The notes beneath the pieces were generated by a model. The model was given only the letters and a program-made list of their open reading frames with translations, was not told the origin of the DNA and did no database searches. A program made the position numbers and the translations under genes. This document shows, piece after piece, positions 26,579 through 37,285 of a stretch of 64,000 bases of DNA. Location of the stretch: the NCBI RefSeq assembly GCF_023734775.1, contig NZ_AP025732.1, positions 3,478,501-3,542,500 on the forward strand, given 5' to 3'. The number at the start of each line of letters is the position of its first letter. Positions within the stretch are counted from its first letter, which is position 1. The stretch comes from Nostoc cf. commune SO-36. Lineage in GTDB: Bacteria > Cyanobacteriota > Cyanobacteriia > Cyanobacteriales > Nostocaceae.

Positions 26579-28924
26579 TCAAGCTATTAAGTTAGCTTCT
26601 ATCGGTAAGGTTATGACAAATTCTGCGCCCTTTCCTAGTGTGGAATTACAATCAAGTTTACCTTGATGCAGTTCAGTCACAATTTGATAGCTGATAGATA
26701 AACCCAATCCAGATCCTTTACCTACATCTTTAGTCGTGAAAAAGGGATCAAATAATCTTTTTAGAGTTGTTTCTGAAACTCCAAGACCGTTATCTGCGAT
26801 CGCAATCATGGCTTGTTTTTCAGATAGCAAGCGAGTATGAATCCAAATTGTATTGGGATGTGAAGCAATTTCTGTAGGCGGGCGCTGCTGATTTGCATCT
26901 TCTAACGCATCAATCGCATTAGACAAAATATTCATAAATACCTGATTGAGTTCGCTGGGATAGCAGATCACCGGAGGCAATTTATCATAGCTTTTTATCA
27001 CTTCTATTACTGGACGCTGCGGTTGAGCTTTCAAACGATGTTGCAAAATTAATAACGCACTATCAATGCCCTGATGAATATCAACCGCCTTAAATTCAGC
27101 TTCATCTAAACGGGAGAAATTGCGAAGTGATAACACAATTTCACGAATACGATTGGTGCCAATTTCCATCGAAGATAGCATTTTGGGCAAATCATCTCGA
27201 ATAAATTCCAGATCCAATTCTTTAGCCTCAGCTTGAATTTCAGCGACTGGATTGGGATAGTGATACTGATACAGTTGAATAAATTCCAATAAATCTTGAG
27301 CATAATTTTGTACATAGGTGAGGTTGCCGTAAATGAAGCTGACAGGATTATTGATCTCATGTGCCACGCCTGCCACCAGTTGCCCCAAGGCTGACATTTT
27401 TTCACTCTGGATCATCTGGGCTTGGGTACGACGTAGTTCTTCAAGTGTATTTTGTAATGTTGTTGTCCGCTCCTCAACCCTTAGCTCTAAGGCATTATTT
27501 ACCTGTTCAAGTTCGATGAAAGAAGTCTTTAACTGAATTGCCATACTGTTGAAAGAACTAGCAAGTCCTCCCAGTTCATCCTGTCGCGTGGTATCGAGAT
27601 CGATCGCAAAATCACCGTTAGCAAGTTGGTTACTAGCGGCGGTTAATTGCTGGAGGGGTTTAGCAATTTGTTGTTGCAACACCGACAAGAGCAACAACAC
27701 TTCAACCAGCAGCGCCACTGCACCGGATATTAAGATAAACTGAGCCGTATCCCATGCTTCCCCCGATAGCAGTGATTTCGGATAGACTGTGACAAAATAC
27801 CAGTCTGGGCCTTGTAAGCGATTCACTGCTAAGTATTCACGGTCTTGGCTATTTTCGAGGATATGGGTTTTCGGTTGAGCCTTTGTAACTAGCTGAAAAA
27901 TACGGTTGAGATGGGGATCTTTAATTGCATCGATTTTGAGTTGACCTTGAGCTTGCTGAATTTGGGCAGTGCGGTGGGGGTGGACAATTAAACGACCGTC
28001 TGAGCGAAAAATCAGATTGTAGGTTCCTGGTAATTGATCCTGGATCGTATGCTCCATCAGTTCAGTTAAGACCACATCATGTCCTACAATACCCAGGAAG
28101 CGATCGCCCTCATAAATCGGTACAATTGCCGAAACCATCCAGAGCTTAACACTTGGATCAAGATAAACACCTGTCCATTTCGGTGATCGAGACGGGTTAT
28201 GTTGAGGAGCGGCAATATAGAAATATTCCTCTTTTGGATGATACAGATCGGGCGGTGACTGCAATCCGAACGGCACCCCTTTCCAGTAGCAAAGCGATAC
28301 ATTTTCTCGTGTAACAAAATAGGTATCGACAAACCGATTAGACCAAGCAGCTCCGTAGGCACTAATTAGTGTGTTAGCCCTGAACAGGCGTTGCTGTAGT
28401 TCTTCAGTAATTTGCACATTTCGACCAATGAATGATCCGGCATATCGAGTCGAATCAAAGTCTTTGATCGGTTGATTTTGAGGAAAATTGCGTCGAGTAC
28501 CATCGTTCCAAGAAAAATACTGCCGCTCAAATTCAGCCTGGAAATCAATATTAGTGGGTTGTTTGAATTCCAGCAAAAGCCGATCGCGCAGCAAAGCGAG
28601 GTTATCCTGTGCAAGTCGAAAGATACTACTTTCTTGCTCTCCCCGTGCGCTGATGTACTTTTCTAGCTGCGTTTGAGTCTGGGTTTCCAAACGAGACATG
28701 ACATGGATATAGCTCACTCCAGCAGACACGAGTACCACCGCCATTACTCGCAGTGCCATATTAATTAATGTTTTGTGGGTCAGTGAGGTGGGACGATTCT
28801 TAACGACATGGACAGACTTCAAAGACCACTGTTTGTTAAAGATTTGTCTAAATTGGGTAAGCATGGAATGGCAGAGATAAGTATTTAGGCTGAAGATTTC
28901 CAGAAAATTCATGTCGATATGCAA
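26579..28924 (-). CDS. Cache-HAMP sensor histidine kinase
   Basis: A 781-residue membrane sensor kinase. A first transmembrane helix lies near 57-77 (ALRVMAVVLVSAGVSYIHV). An extracytoplasmic region follows to about 385 with dCache-type features (GIVGHDVVLTEL, YNLIFRSDGRLIVHP, YLAVNRLQGPDWYFVTVYP). The second helix is at about 390-412, then a HAMP linker and a coiled coil. The phosphoacceptor is in VAGVAHEINNPVSF near residue 521. ATPase motifs follow: NQVFMNILSNAIDAL, IADNGLGVSE and GKGSGLGLSI. No receiver domain is attached and no response regulator is adjacent. Its start lies 13 bases past the repaired stop of the giant kinase gene, so the two are probably one operon. A shorter start at 28864 is possible. 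Confidence 0.92.
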   Translation of the reverse strand: MHIDMNFLEIFSLNTYLCHSMLTQFRQIFNKQWSLKSVHVVKNRPTSLTHKTLINMALRVMAVVLVSAGVSYIHVMSRLETQTQTQLEKYISARGEQESSIFRLAQDNLALLRDRLLLEFKQPTNIDFQAEFERQYFSWNDGTRRNFPQNQPIKDFDSTRYAGSFIGRNVQITEELQQRLFRANTLISAYGAAWSNRFVDTYFVTRENVSLCYWKGVPFGLQSPPDLYHPKEEYFYIAAPQHNPSRSPKWTGVYLDPSVKLWMVSAIVPIYEGDRFLGIVGHDVVLTELMEHTIQDQLPGTYNLIFRSDGRLIVHPHRTAQIQQAQGQLKIDAIKDPHLNRIFQLVTKAQPKTHILENSQDREYLAVNRLQGPDWYFVTVYPKSLLSGEAWDTAQFILISGAVALLVEVLLLLSVLQQQIAKPLQQLTAASNQLANGDFAIDLDTTRQDELGGLASSFNSMAIQLKTSFIELEQVNNALELRVEERTTTLQNTLEELRRTQAQMIQSEKMSALGQLVAGVAHEINNPVSFIYGNLTYVQNYAQDLLEFIQLYQYHYPNPVAEIQAEAKELDLEFIRDDLPKMLSSMEIGTNRIREIVLSLRNFSRLDEAEFKAVDIHQGIDSALLILQHRLKAQPQRPVIEVIKSYDKLPPVICYPSELNQVFMNILSNAIDALEDANQQRPPTEIASHPNTIWIHTRLLSEKQAMIAIADNGLGVSETTLKRLFDPFFTTKDVGKGSGLGLSISYQIVTELHQGKLDCNSTLGKGAEFVITLPIEANLIA

Positions 28925-28937
28925 ACGCAGGTGTATA

Positions 28938-31900
28938 CTACATCGGTAAGTAGATCACAAACTCAGTACCTTCGCCTGGTCTAGAATCTACCTCGAATCA
29001 CTCCTCCATGTTTTTCTGTAACGATTTGACGAGCGATCGCTAACCCCAATCCCGTCCCTTTTCCCACACCTTTTGTAGTAAATAAGTGATCAAAAATCTT
29101 TTGTTTCACTGATTCATTCATCCCATTGCCATTATCAGCAATAACAATTTTTACGCATCCATTTTCCCAGGAGGTTTTAATTGTAATTTGGTTGGGATTT
29201 CCCTTAATTTTCTGAAAATTTCGACCAGTATTTGATTCTTCTAAAGCATCAATAGCATTAGCTAGAATATTCATAAATACCTGATTTAATTGTCCAGGAA
29301 AACATTCAATTTTGGGCAAATTAGCATAATCAGTGGTTACTTCAATTGCTGGACGTTGTTCGTTTTCTTTGAGGCGATGTTTGAGAATTAAAATCGTACT
29401 TTCGATACCTTCATGGATATTAAACGGCACTTTGTAATCTTTGTCAGCACGAGAAAAAGTTCTTAAACTCGTGCTGATATTTTTGAGGCGATCGCACGCT
29501 ATCACCATTGAATCAATAATTTTTGGTAAGTCTTCTAAGGTATAATCTAAATCAATTTCTTCGGCATGTTCTTTGATTTCATCATCAGGATCGAGAAGAC
29601 TTGCTTGATATAGTTTTAAGTGTTTAATAATATCAGCAATGGTGGGTTTAGCTTGTTTGAGACTCGCCGCAATAAAGCCCAAAGGATTATTCATTTCATG
29701 GGCTACCCCAGCAACTAAATTCCCCAGTGCTGACATTTTTTCACTCTGAACAATTTTTAATTGCGCTTGTTGTAAATCTGCTAAAGCTGCTTCGAGTGCT
29801 TGAGATTTTTCTGTTACAGCTTCTTCAGCTTGTTTGCGTAAGCGAAGCTCCTCGTAGAGATCGCTAATATTGATAGTTGTCCCAACTATGCGATAAACTT
29901 TGCCCGTCTCATCTTTTAATGGACTGAGTGTGGTTAACCACCAGTTTTTCTGGTGATTAAATGTTAAACATTCTTCATAGGTGATGGGTATTCCGGTTTG
30001 TAAACAACGCAGATAATTTTGATATACTACTGCACCTTCATCACCATGTAATTCTTGCGGAGTTTTACCCAGCACTTGGGAAGCAGAGATACCAACCGCT
30101 AATTCGCACGATTTACTCCATCCTGTGTACTCAAACCTATCATTATCTCGGATCTCGACCACAAAAATGAGACAGCCAACACCTTCATAAATACTACTGA
30201 GGAATTTTTCTCTCTCTTGGAGATGATTATATAATTGGGCATTTTCCAAAGAAATTGCAGCTTGAGTGCAGAGGAAATTTATAATAGAAAGGCGATCGCT
30301 AGTGAATACCCCTTGCGTCAGTCGATTTTCTAGATAAAGAATCCCCACCAAACGCCCTTGATTAATAATCGGAGTACATAATACACTCTGGGGTTGTGAG
30401 GAGTGCATATATTCCCCAATTAACCCAATAATATCTGTTGTGCAATTGTCTATAACAACTGTTTGCTTGGTATTTTTGACGTAATGGATAATATTTACGG
30501 GAATATCTTGACAATTGTCTAGTGATTGTGGTTCAAGAATGGTTTGGATACCAATCTGTGAATTTGAGGTAATTGCCCTAACTTGCCAAGTGTCTTCTTG
30601 GGGAAGAATTAGTGCAGCTTTTTTCGCGCCGGAGTTTTCGAGGATAATGCGGCTGAGGCTGGCAACAAGTTGATCTAATTCTAGAGAACTGGAGATAGCT
30701 TGAGCCGCTTTGAGAACTGAAGTAAAATCTAGTGCATCAGAAATACTGGTGCTGCCAGCGCTAGAAGTGCGAGTGGAAGAGGAAGTCCCACGAAAGCTAA
30801 TAGTTTCGTCGTGTTTGAGGTTGATTCGTTGCTGTTGCAGGATGGGTTGGAGTAGGTGGGGATAGCGTTTTTCTAAGTCTTCTATTTTGGCTTTTGCGCC
30901 CCAACGAGCGTAGCAGTAGTATGCTTCTTGCATATATGGTTGGGCAACTTTTTCTTTATCCCAGCCGAGGTAAAATTTGGCTGCTAATTCATTGCTAAGT
31001 GCTTCTTCTTGGATGTAGCCGTTGGCTTTGGCAAGGGAGATGGCGCGATCGTAATATTCCATCGCCTTAAGCTTGTCTCCCATTACCCGCGCTGTTTCTG
31101 CCTCAACTAAGTCATACTTATGCTGAAAATTAACAGGAGCATAGCCAGCCCAATAGTGCATGAGTTTTTGGTTGCTAACTACCTGATTTAACCAACATTC
31201 TTGTTGATCCTGTTGGCGATCGCAGCTAGAATACTTTGCAAGTAAGGACAAAGAGTAGTAAAAATTATGTCCTGCAACTAAGAGTAGACCAAAGGCTCCA
31301 TCCATATATTCAGTGGCTTTTTCTGCATTGCTTGCAGCCTCTTCATACTGATCAAAGGTATACAAGATAGCTGTTTTGGCAAGATAGATGGCAAATAGTG
31401 ACTGATGATTGTCGGTGTTGTGAAGATGCGGCAACATTTTTGTCTCATCAAAATCAACACCAGTCAGGTAATATTGGTGAGAGGATCGACCAAGTAAGTT
31501 TAAGGTGACTTGCCTCCAAACCTGGGCATAATCAACACAATGTTTTTGTTTGAGTTTTAAAAGTAGATTAATATATTTGGTTTGCCTTTCCTCAACAGCA
31601 TCTAGAGTTTCTCCAATTAAGAATAAATGCGTACATTCAGCCATCATTGAATAGCTAGCGTGTTCAATATCTCCAACTTCTAGCCCACACTGGATACTTT
31701 CTCGTAAAGCTGTGAGTGTATTTCGACCATGCTCTTTGTAAGCACAGATAAAAACACCAAAAATCATATAAATTTTTGAACTGATTTCTTTACTCTGGTA
31801 TTGTTCTAGTAACTTTAAAGCTATTTGACTTGAGTAATAAGCAGTATCGACATCTCCGATTACAGCACAAAGAAATACACCATAACTTCCATAGGCAAAA

Positions 31901-34737
31901 GCAGCCAAAGATGAATGTCCCTGTTCAAGACAAAGATGAAGCTTTGTCAGTGCTACTGACGGAAACATATCCGGTTTGACATGATGAACAGGAGGTGTAA
32001 TGCTAATCAGCAACCGTAGTGCAGCCAGAGATTCCAGATTGGTCATTTCTGGAATATTAGCTAAGTTTGTTAAAGTTGGTAGTTGAGCTAAACGATTCTC
32101 TGGTTCTACATCAGGTGATCTCAACGAAATGTTTAACTGCTCCAGTGCTTTTAACCCTGTTTCAATAGCTTTAACTTGCTGATCTTGGGCAATATAAATC
32201 TGCACTTTCAGCTCATAAGCTTTAACTCTGTCCAATATCTGTGTAGTTTGCTGCAAGATTAGGTCTATCAGTTTGATAGCCTGTTCAAAGTTGGTGTTTA
32301 AGTATTCTGCTTTTGCTGCATCTTCATACAGCGCTAGAGTGAGATTGTAATGACTTTGCCAGCTATCTGCTGTTAGTAATTCCATTCCTAGTTTTAGATA
32401 TTCAATCGCAGCAGTGTAGGCAGTGGCAGTTATAGCTTTCTGTCCAGCTAACAGATTTAACTGAGCTAGTTTATCTCGTTCTGTCTGTTGAGTAATTAAC
32501 CCTAACCCCAGGTTCAATTGACTAACAATTTTAAATATTTTTTCTTCTTGTTCGCTGGGAGAAGTATTATTTAAAAGTAGCCTACCTAGCTTTAAGTGAG
32601 TAGTCTGCTTCTGAGCTTCTGGAATCAAAAAATAAGCAGCTTGTTGAACGCGATCGTGTAAAAATTTATAGTTCGGGACTTGAAAATTAGAATTTATAGG
32701 CTTTGAATCACAATCCTGCCCACTGTGCTGAAAGAATTTATAAACATCACCAGTAGTTAAAAGTAACCCTTCTTCCAAAGCTTTCCACAAATCAGCAGCC
32801 GTTTCGATTTCCGATGATTCTGAAACAATTGCCAAAGTTGCCAAATCAAATTGATTGCCAATACAAGCAGCTAACTGCAAGATATTTTGAGTTGATTGTG
32901 GCAGTCTTTGTAGTTGAAATGCCATAAACTTAACAACATCATCTGTAACCGCTTGAGTAGTCACTTGTGCAATGTCACATTCCCAAAAGCCTGACTCAAA
33001 GTTAAATTGAATCAGCCTATCTTGATGTAATGCTTTGATAAATTGTGTAGCGAAAAATGGATTACCTTGAGTTTTTTGAGATACCAGTAGGGAAAGAGGC
33101 AATGCTAAATCTTCAGAACATTTAAGTGTGTCAGCAATTAACTGATTCACTTGTCTTTGATTTAGTGGTACTAATGTAATAGTATTAATCGTTGCTTGTG
33201 TTTTTTCAATTTCACTCAAAGTCAACATTAACGGATGTGCTTTTTCGACTTCGTTATCACGATATGCACCAATTAATAAAAGATGTCCTGTATCAGCCAT
33301 TAATAACTGGATTAACTTCAGCGATGCTGAATCTGCCCATTGTAAATCATCTAAAAACATCACTAATGGATGTTCGGCAGTAGTAAAAACTTGAGTAAAC
33401 TTTTGGAATATCAAATTAAATCTAATTTGTGCTGCATTTCCTGATAATTCTGGAGGAGATGATTGTTGACCAATAATTCTTTCTAATTCCGGGATGACAT
33501 CAATAATTACTTGTCCATTTTCACCCGCAGCTTCTAATATTTTGCTTTTCCATTGCTGGATTTGGCTATCACTTTCTGTTAATAGTTGCTCCATGAAATC
33601 CCGAAATGCTTGTACCAATGCACTTAAGGGAATATTCCGTTGAAATTGGTCAAATTTACCTTTGATAAAATAACCGCGTTGTCTAACAATCGGTTTATGA
33701 ACTTCATTAATTACAACGGTTTTACCAATACCGGAAAAACCAGCTACCAGCATCATTTCTGTTGCACCAAGGCTAACTCTTTCAAATGCTTGGAGTAAGG
33801 TTGATACTTCTGTTTCCCGTCCATAGAGTTTATCAGGAATAATGAAGCGATCGCACACATCTCTTTGGGCAATTAAAAAACTCTTAATTTCACCAGTTTC
33901 TAGGAGTTGAGATAAACATTTTTCTAAATCAAATTTCAGTCCTAATGCACTCTGATAGCGATCTTCAGCATTTTTCGCCATCAATTTCATCACGATATCT
34001 GACAAGACTTGCGGAATTTCTTCACTTTTGACTTCCCGAAGGGATGGTGGAAGTTTTGCTAAATGACAATGTACCAATTCCATCGGATCATTTGATTGAA
34101 ACGGTAATTCTCCCGTCAATAATTCGTAAAAAGTCACACCTAATGAATAAAAGTCAGTCCGGTAGTCAATCCCTCGATTCATTCTTCCTGTTTGTTCAGG
34201 AGAAATATAACTAAGTGTCCCCTCCAACACATTGGGATTCATTAGTGTTTGAGTTTCCCGTGGTAGTAAGGATGCAATACTAAAGTCAATTAATTTAACT
34301 TGTTTGGTTTCGGGATTAATTAGAATATTGGCAGGTTTAATATCTTTATGAATAATGCGCGAACGGTATAGTATATCTAAGGCGTTGCAAAGTGCGATCG
34401 CTATCTGTAAAAACTCCCTAATATTTCGGAGGTTTTCCCCTGTTCCCCATTCTTTCAGAGAAATCCCCCCAAAGTCCTCCATCACCAACGCATAGCCATT
34501 TTGATAAGGTTCCAGGCTATAAGTTTGGATAATTAGAGGTGAGTTAAGATTTTTGGCAATGGTGTATTGATTACGAAACTGCACCAGTTCGCTAAAACTG
34601 GGATAAGGATTTTTCAGCAGTTTAATCACCACAGGTAAAGAGTCATCTCGATAACCGCGATAAACTATGGTTCTAGAACCATTGTATAGTTCTTTACTGA
34701 TGCGATATCCGGTAATACTGACAATAGGGCTATCCAT
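28938..34737 (-). CDS. Ser/Thr kinase - AAA ATPase - GAF - PAS - histidine kinase hybrid (one frameshift near its end)
   Basis: A very large signalling protein of about 1930 residues. An N-terminal Ser/Thr kinase domain spans about 1-270, with Lys39, HKDIKPAN at 130-137 and DFS at 151-153 in place of DFG. An AAA-type ATPase follows, with Walker A GFSGIGKT and Walker B LVMFLDDLQWAD, then a long TPR-like helical region. GAF covers about 1390-1540, PAS about 1550-1660, then HisKA (VAGVAHEMNNPLGF) and HATPase (IADNGNGMNE, GKGTGLGLAI). The open frame stops early at 28981. Removing one base at 28995 restores EVDSRPGEGTEF and a stop at 28938-28940. The type is common in filamentous cyanobacteria, but its ligand is unknown. 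Confidence 0.88.
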
Positions 34738-34870
34738 ACTGCTAAATCTTTGATACTTACAGATTTAGTGTTCCCAGATAAGTGAAGCAATTTATATCCA
34801 CACTTTTTGGCGTTTGCTCTGGGCCTGGCGATCGCGTATGCTAAATTCAGTTTGATTTGCATTATCTTCT

Positions 34871-35509
34871 GTGGACAAAAACCGCGAACCGTTGATCAGT
34901 CTGGCACTTTACCACGCCTTTAAATGGTCAGTCGTCAGCCCCATGCTTCACGCTTACTTTCGGGGCCAGATTCATGGTACGGAAAATGTCCCCAAATCAG
35001 GGTCGTTGTTAATAGTAAGTAATCACGCTAGTTACTTTGACCCGCCGATTGTCTCTAATTGTGTACGTCGTCCAGTGGCGTACATGGCGAAAGAAGAGTT
35101 ATTTAAAATCCCTGTTTTGGCGCAAGCGATTAAACTGTATGGTGCTTACCCGGTGAGTCGGGGAAGTGCCGATCGCAATGCCATCCGTTCCGCCCTAGAA
35201 TATCTCGATAAAGGTTGGGCTGTCGGTGTTTTCTTAGAAGGTACTCGCACCCCAGATGGTCGAATCACAGACCCCAAAAGAGGCGCACTGCTACTAGCGG
35301 CGAAAGCAAAAGCCCCCATATTACCAGTAAGTGTCTGGGGTACTGAGAAGATTTTACAAAAAGGCTCGTTTCTACCTCGCGCAGTTCCCATCACTGTGAG
35401 AATCGGTAACTTGATTGATGCGCCTAGTTCCACTAATAAAGAGGAATTGGAGGCGTTGACACAAAAGTGTGCCACGGTAATTAACGAAATGCATGATTTA
35501 GGGCGATGA
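34871..35509 (+). CDS. plsC: 1-acyl-sn-glycerol-3-phosphate acyltransferase
   Basis: A 212-residue acyltransferase that adds the second acyl chain to make phosphatidate. The catalytic motif is SNHASYFDPP (NHx4D). The acceptor motif is FLEGTRTPDGR with the EGTR box intact, unlike the paralogue at 17968. The start is GTG at 34871. It is divergent from the giant kinase gene over 133 bases. Together with plsX-fabH-fabD about 8.5 kb away it completes a lipid set now separated by two kinase genes on the other strand. Confidence 0.93.
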   Translation: MDKNREPLISLALYHAFKWSVVSPMLHAYFRGQIHGTENVPKSGSLLIVSNHASYFDPPIVSNCVRRPVAYMAKEELFKIPVLAQAIKLYGAYPVSRGSADRNAIRSALEYLDKGWAVGVFLEGTRTPDGRITDPKRGALLLAAKAKAPILPVSVWGTEKILQKGSFLPRAVPITVRIGNLIDAPSSTNKEELEALTQKCATVINEMHDLGR

Positions 35510-35617
35510 ATCTAGAGATACAACAGATATATGCTTTAGGGAGGTAGCGATCGCTCCTAAACCTCTGTATGTTTAAGGTCAATCTGCTCTAGCAATGACA
35601 TCAGACTTTGTGCTTAA

Positions 35618-36703
35618 ATGCAACTGCTAGGCAAATCTACCATCAATTTCACCCTAAACAGCATTATGAGCGGCTTTGAAGCCAAGAATTTTTGGGAGCG
35701 ATTAAATAATCTAGCATTAGTTAGATTTTTACTTTTAATTGCTTCTGGCTGGGCAATTGTACAGCTTTTAGCTTATTTTGAAGCAGTCATTGTTATTTTC
35801 ACATTTGCTGCAATTTTGGCTTTTTTACTCAGCTATCCTGTACAATGGCTGCGGCGTTTTTTACCCCACGGTGTAGCTGTTGGTCTTGTTTTCTTGCTCA
35901 GTATTGTGATTATAGGCGGTCTGATAATTACCGTGGGCTTAACGGTTTTATCTCAAGGACAACAATTAATTGATAGTATCACAGCATTTTTGAATTCTTT
36001 AGTCCCTCTATTAGAGCGAATAGAAGAAATTTTGCGAAGCCGGAATTTACAGATAGATTTAAGTTTTATTGAAGAACAACTGCGGAACCAAGCTGTATCA
36101 AGTCTTGTGACTAGTTTAGCTATTCTACAAGGGTTTATGACGAACTTTGTGACTTTTGTATTAATTGCAGTTGTGGCTTTCTTCATGTTATTAGATGGAG
36201 ACAAGCTGTGGAACTTTATCTTAAAAATTGTACCCAAACATCGCCGCAATCGATTTACAACTATAATCAGAAAGTCATTTTTAGGATTTTTTAGAGGTCA
36301 GTTATTATTAAGTGCATTTCTCACAAGTACGACTTTCCTCGTTTTCTTAATATTACAAGTACCTTTTGCTTTAATATTGGCAATAATAGTTGGAATTCTT
36401 GATATCATTCCTGGCATAGGAGCAACATTAGGAGTAAGCACAATTACTCTGTTTGTGTTATCTCAAGGTGTTTGGTTAGCATTGAAAGTATTAATAGCTT
36501 GTATTGTCCTCCAGCAGATACAAGACAACTTGATTGCTCCTCGAATTATGCAAGATGCGCTGAATCTTAATCCTGTTGTAGTATTCTTTGCTTTGCTAGT
36601 AGGCGCTAAAGTAGCAGGATTACTAGGAGTTTTTATATCTATTCCCATTGCTGGAGTAATTGTATCTTTATTTGAGATTGATGAGATGAAGTCAGAGGTT
36701 TAG
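35618..36703 (+). CDS. AI-2E family (UPF0118/PerM-like) transporter
   Basis: A 361-residue polytopic membrane protein. Hydrophobic helices cluster near 33-85 (including a pair around ILAFLLSYPVQWL), 90-115, 170-195, and a block from about 225 to 350. A central soluble stretch (about 115-165) is characteristic of the family. The C-terminal LNPVVVFFALLVGAKVAGLLG is the strongest family signature. Members export diverse small molecules or act as cation antiporters; this substrate is unknown. ATG at 35666 (MSGFEAKNF) is an alternative start. Confidence 0.88.
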   Translation: MQLLGKSTINFTLNSIMSGFEAKNFWERLNNLALVRFLLLIASGWAIVQLLAYFEAVIVIFTFAAILAFLLSYPVQWLRRFLPHGVAVGLVFLLSIVIIGGLIITVGLTVLSQGQQLIDSITAFLNSLVPLLERIEEILRSRNLQIDLSFIEEQLRNQAVSSLVTSLAILQGFMTNFVTFVLIAVVAFFMLLDGDKLWNFILKIVPKHRRNRFTTIIRKSFLGFFRGQLLLSAFLTSTTFLVFLILQVPFALILAIIVGILDIIPGIGATLGVSTITLFVLSQGVWLALKVLIACIVLQQIQDNLIAPRIMQDALNLNPVVVFFALLVGAKVAGLLGVFISIPIAGVIVSLFEIDEMKSEV

Positions 36704-36705
36704 TT

Positions 36706-36736
36706 ATTGGTCATTCGTCATTTGTCATTTGTCAGT
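36706..36736. repeat. Short TCATTTG heptamer array
   Basis: Four or so TCATTGG/TCATTTG units follow the transporter stop. It is the same family as the arrays around fabH. Confidence 0.7.
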
Positions 36737-36791
36737 AACTTGGAACTAGTGAATAATGTAAAAATAGATATCAATCAATATTTGGGAAGTG

Positions 36792-37089
36792 ATGTCGGAT
36801 TTAAGAGCGGAATTAACAGAAATTTTGGATGAGGCAGAGTGGGAATGGTTAATTCCTCATGTACAAAGAGATGCAGTAATTTTGGTAGCACTTGAGCTAG
36901 AATTTGGTGGATGTTGGAGTAGCGATCGCCAGTGATAACATCCCATCAGTGGAACAGTGGATTGATCAACAATTGATTGCCAAACCCACGATAGTACAGG
37001 TGGGAGAATGGAATGGCGATCGCACTAAGCGATTTAATACTCTCATCGTTCAACCTTACGTTCTAGCCCAAGAAATAGTTGCTGCCTAA
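36792..37089 (+). pseudogene. DUF2288 family protein gene with one frameshift
   Basis: ATG at 36792 opens MSDLRAELTEILDEAEWEWL, which continues QRDAVILVALELE and then runs out of frame. Dropping one T from the TTT at 36903-36905 gives ELVDVGVAIASDNIPSVEQW and continues to VLAQEIVAA and the stop at 37087-37089. This is a DUF2288 protein of about 98 residues, a small family in cyanobacteria and proteobacteria without assigned function. The repaired product is full length, so the gene may be intact in the organism. It follows the transporter gene and precedes mutS2. Confidence 0.75.
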
Positions 37090-37285
37090 TTCGTTTCTGT
37101 GTTGTTTCCGATAGCAGTTAGTGTTGGGGTATTTTCTCAGAAAAAATGTTTAATGTGCCAGTATTACTTTGGCTATTGCCACGGACTAGCTGGCTGATTT
37201 GAATTAAAGCAAAATTTTCTCCTTTAAGATTTATCCATCTAGGGGCTAAAATTGTTACGATAATTTCAGATTAGATGTTGAAACC

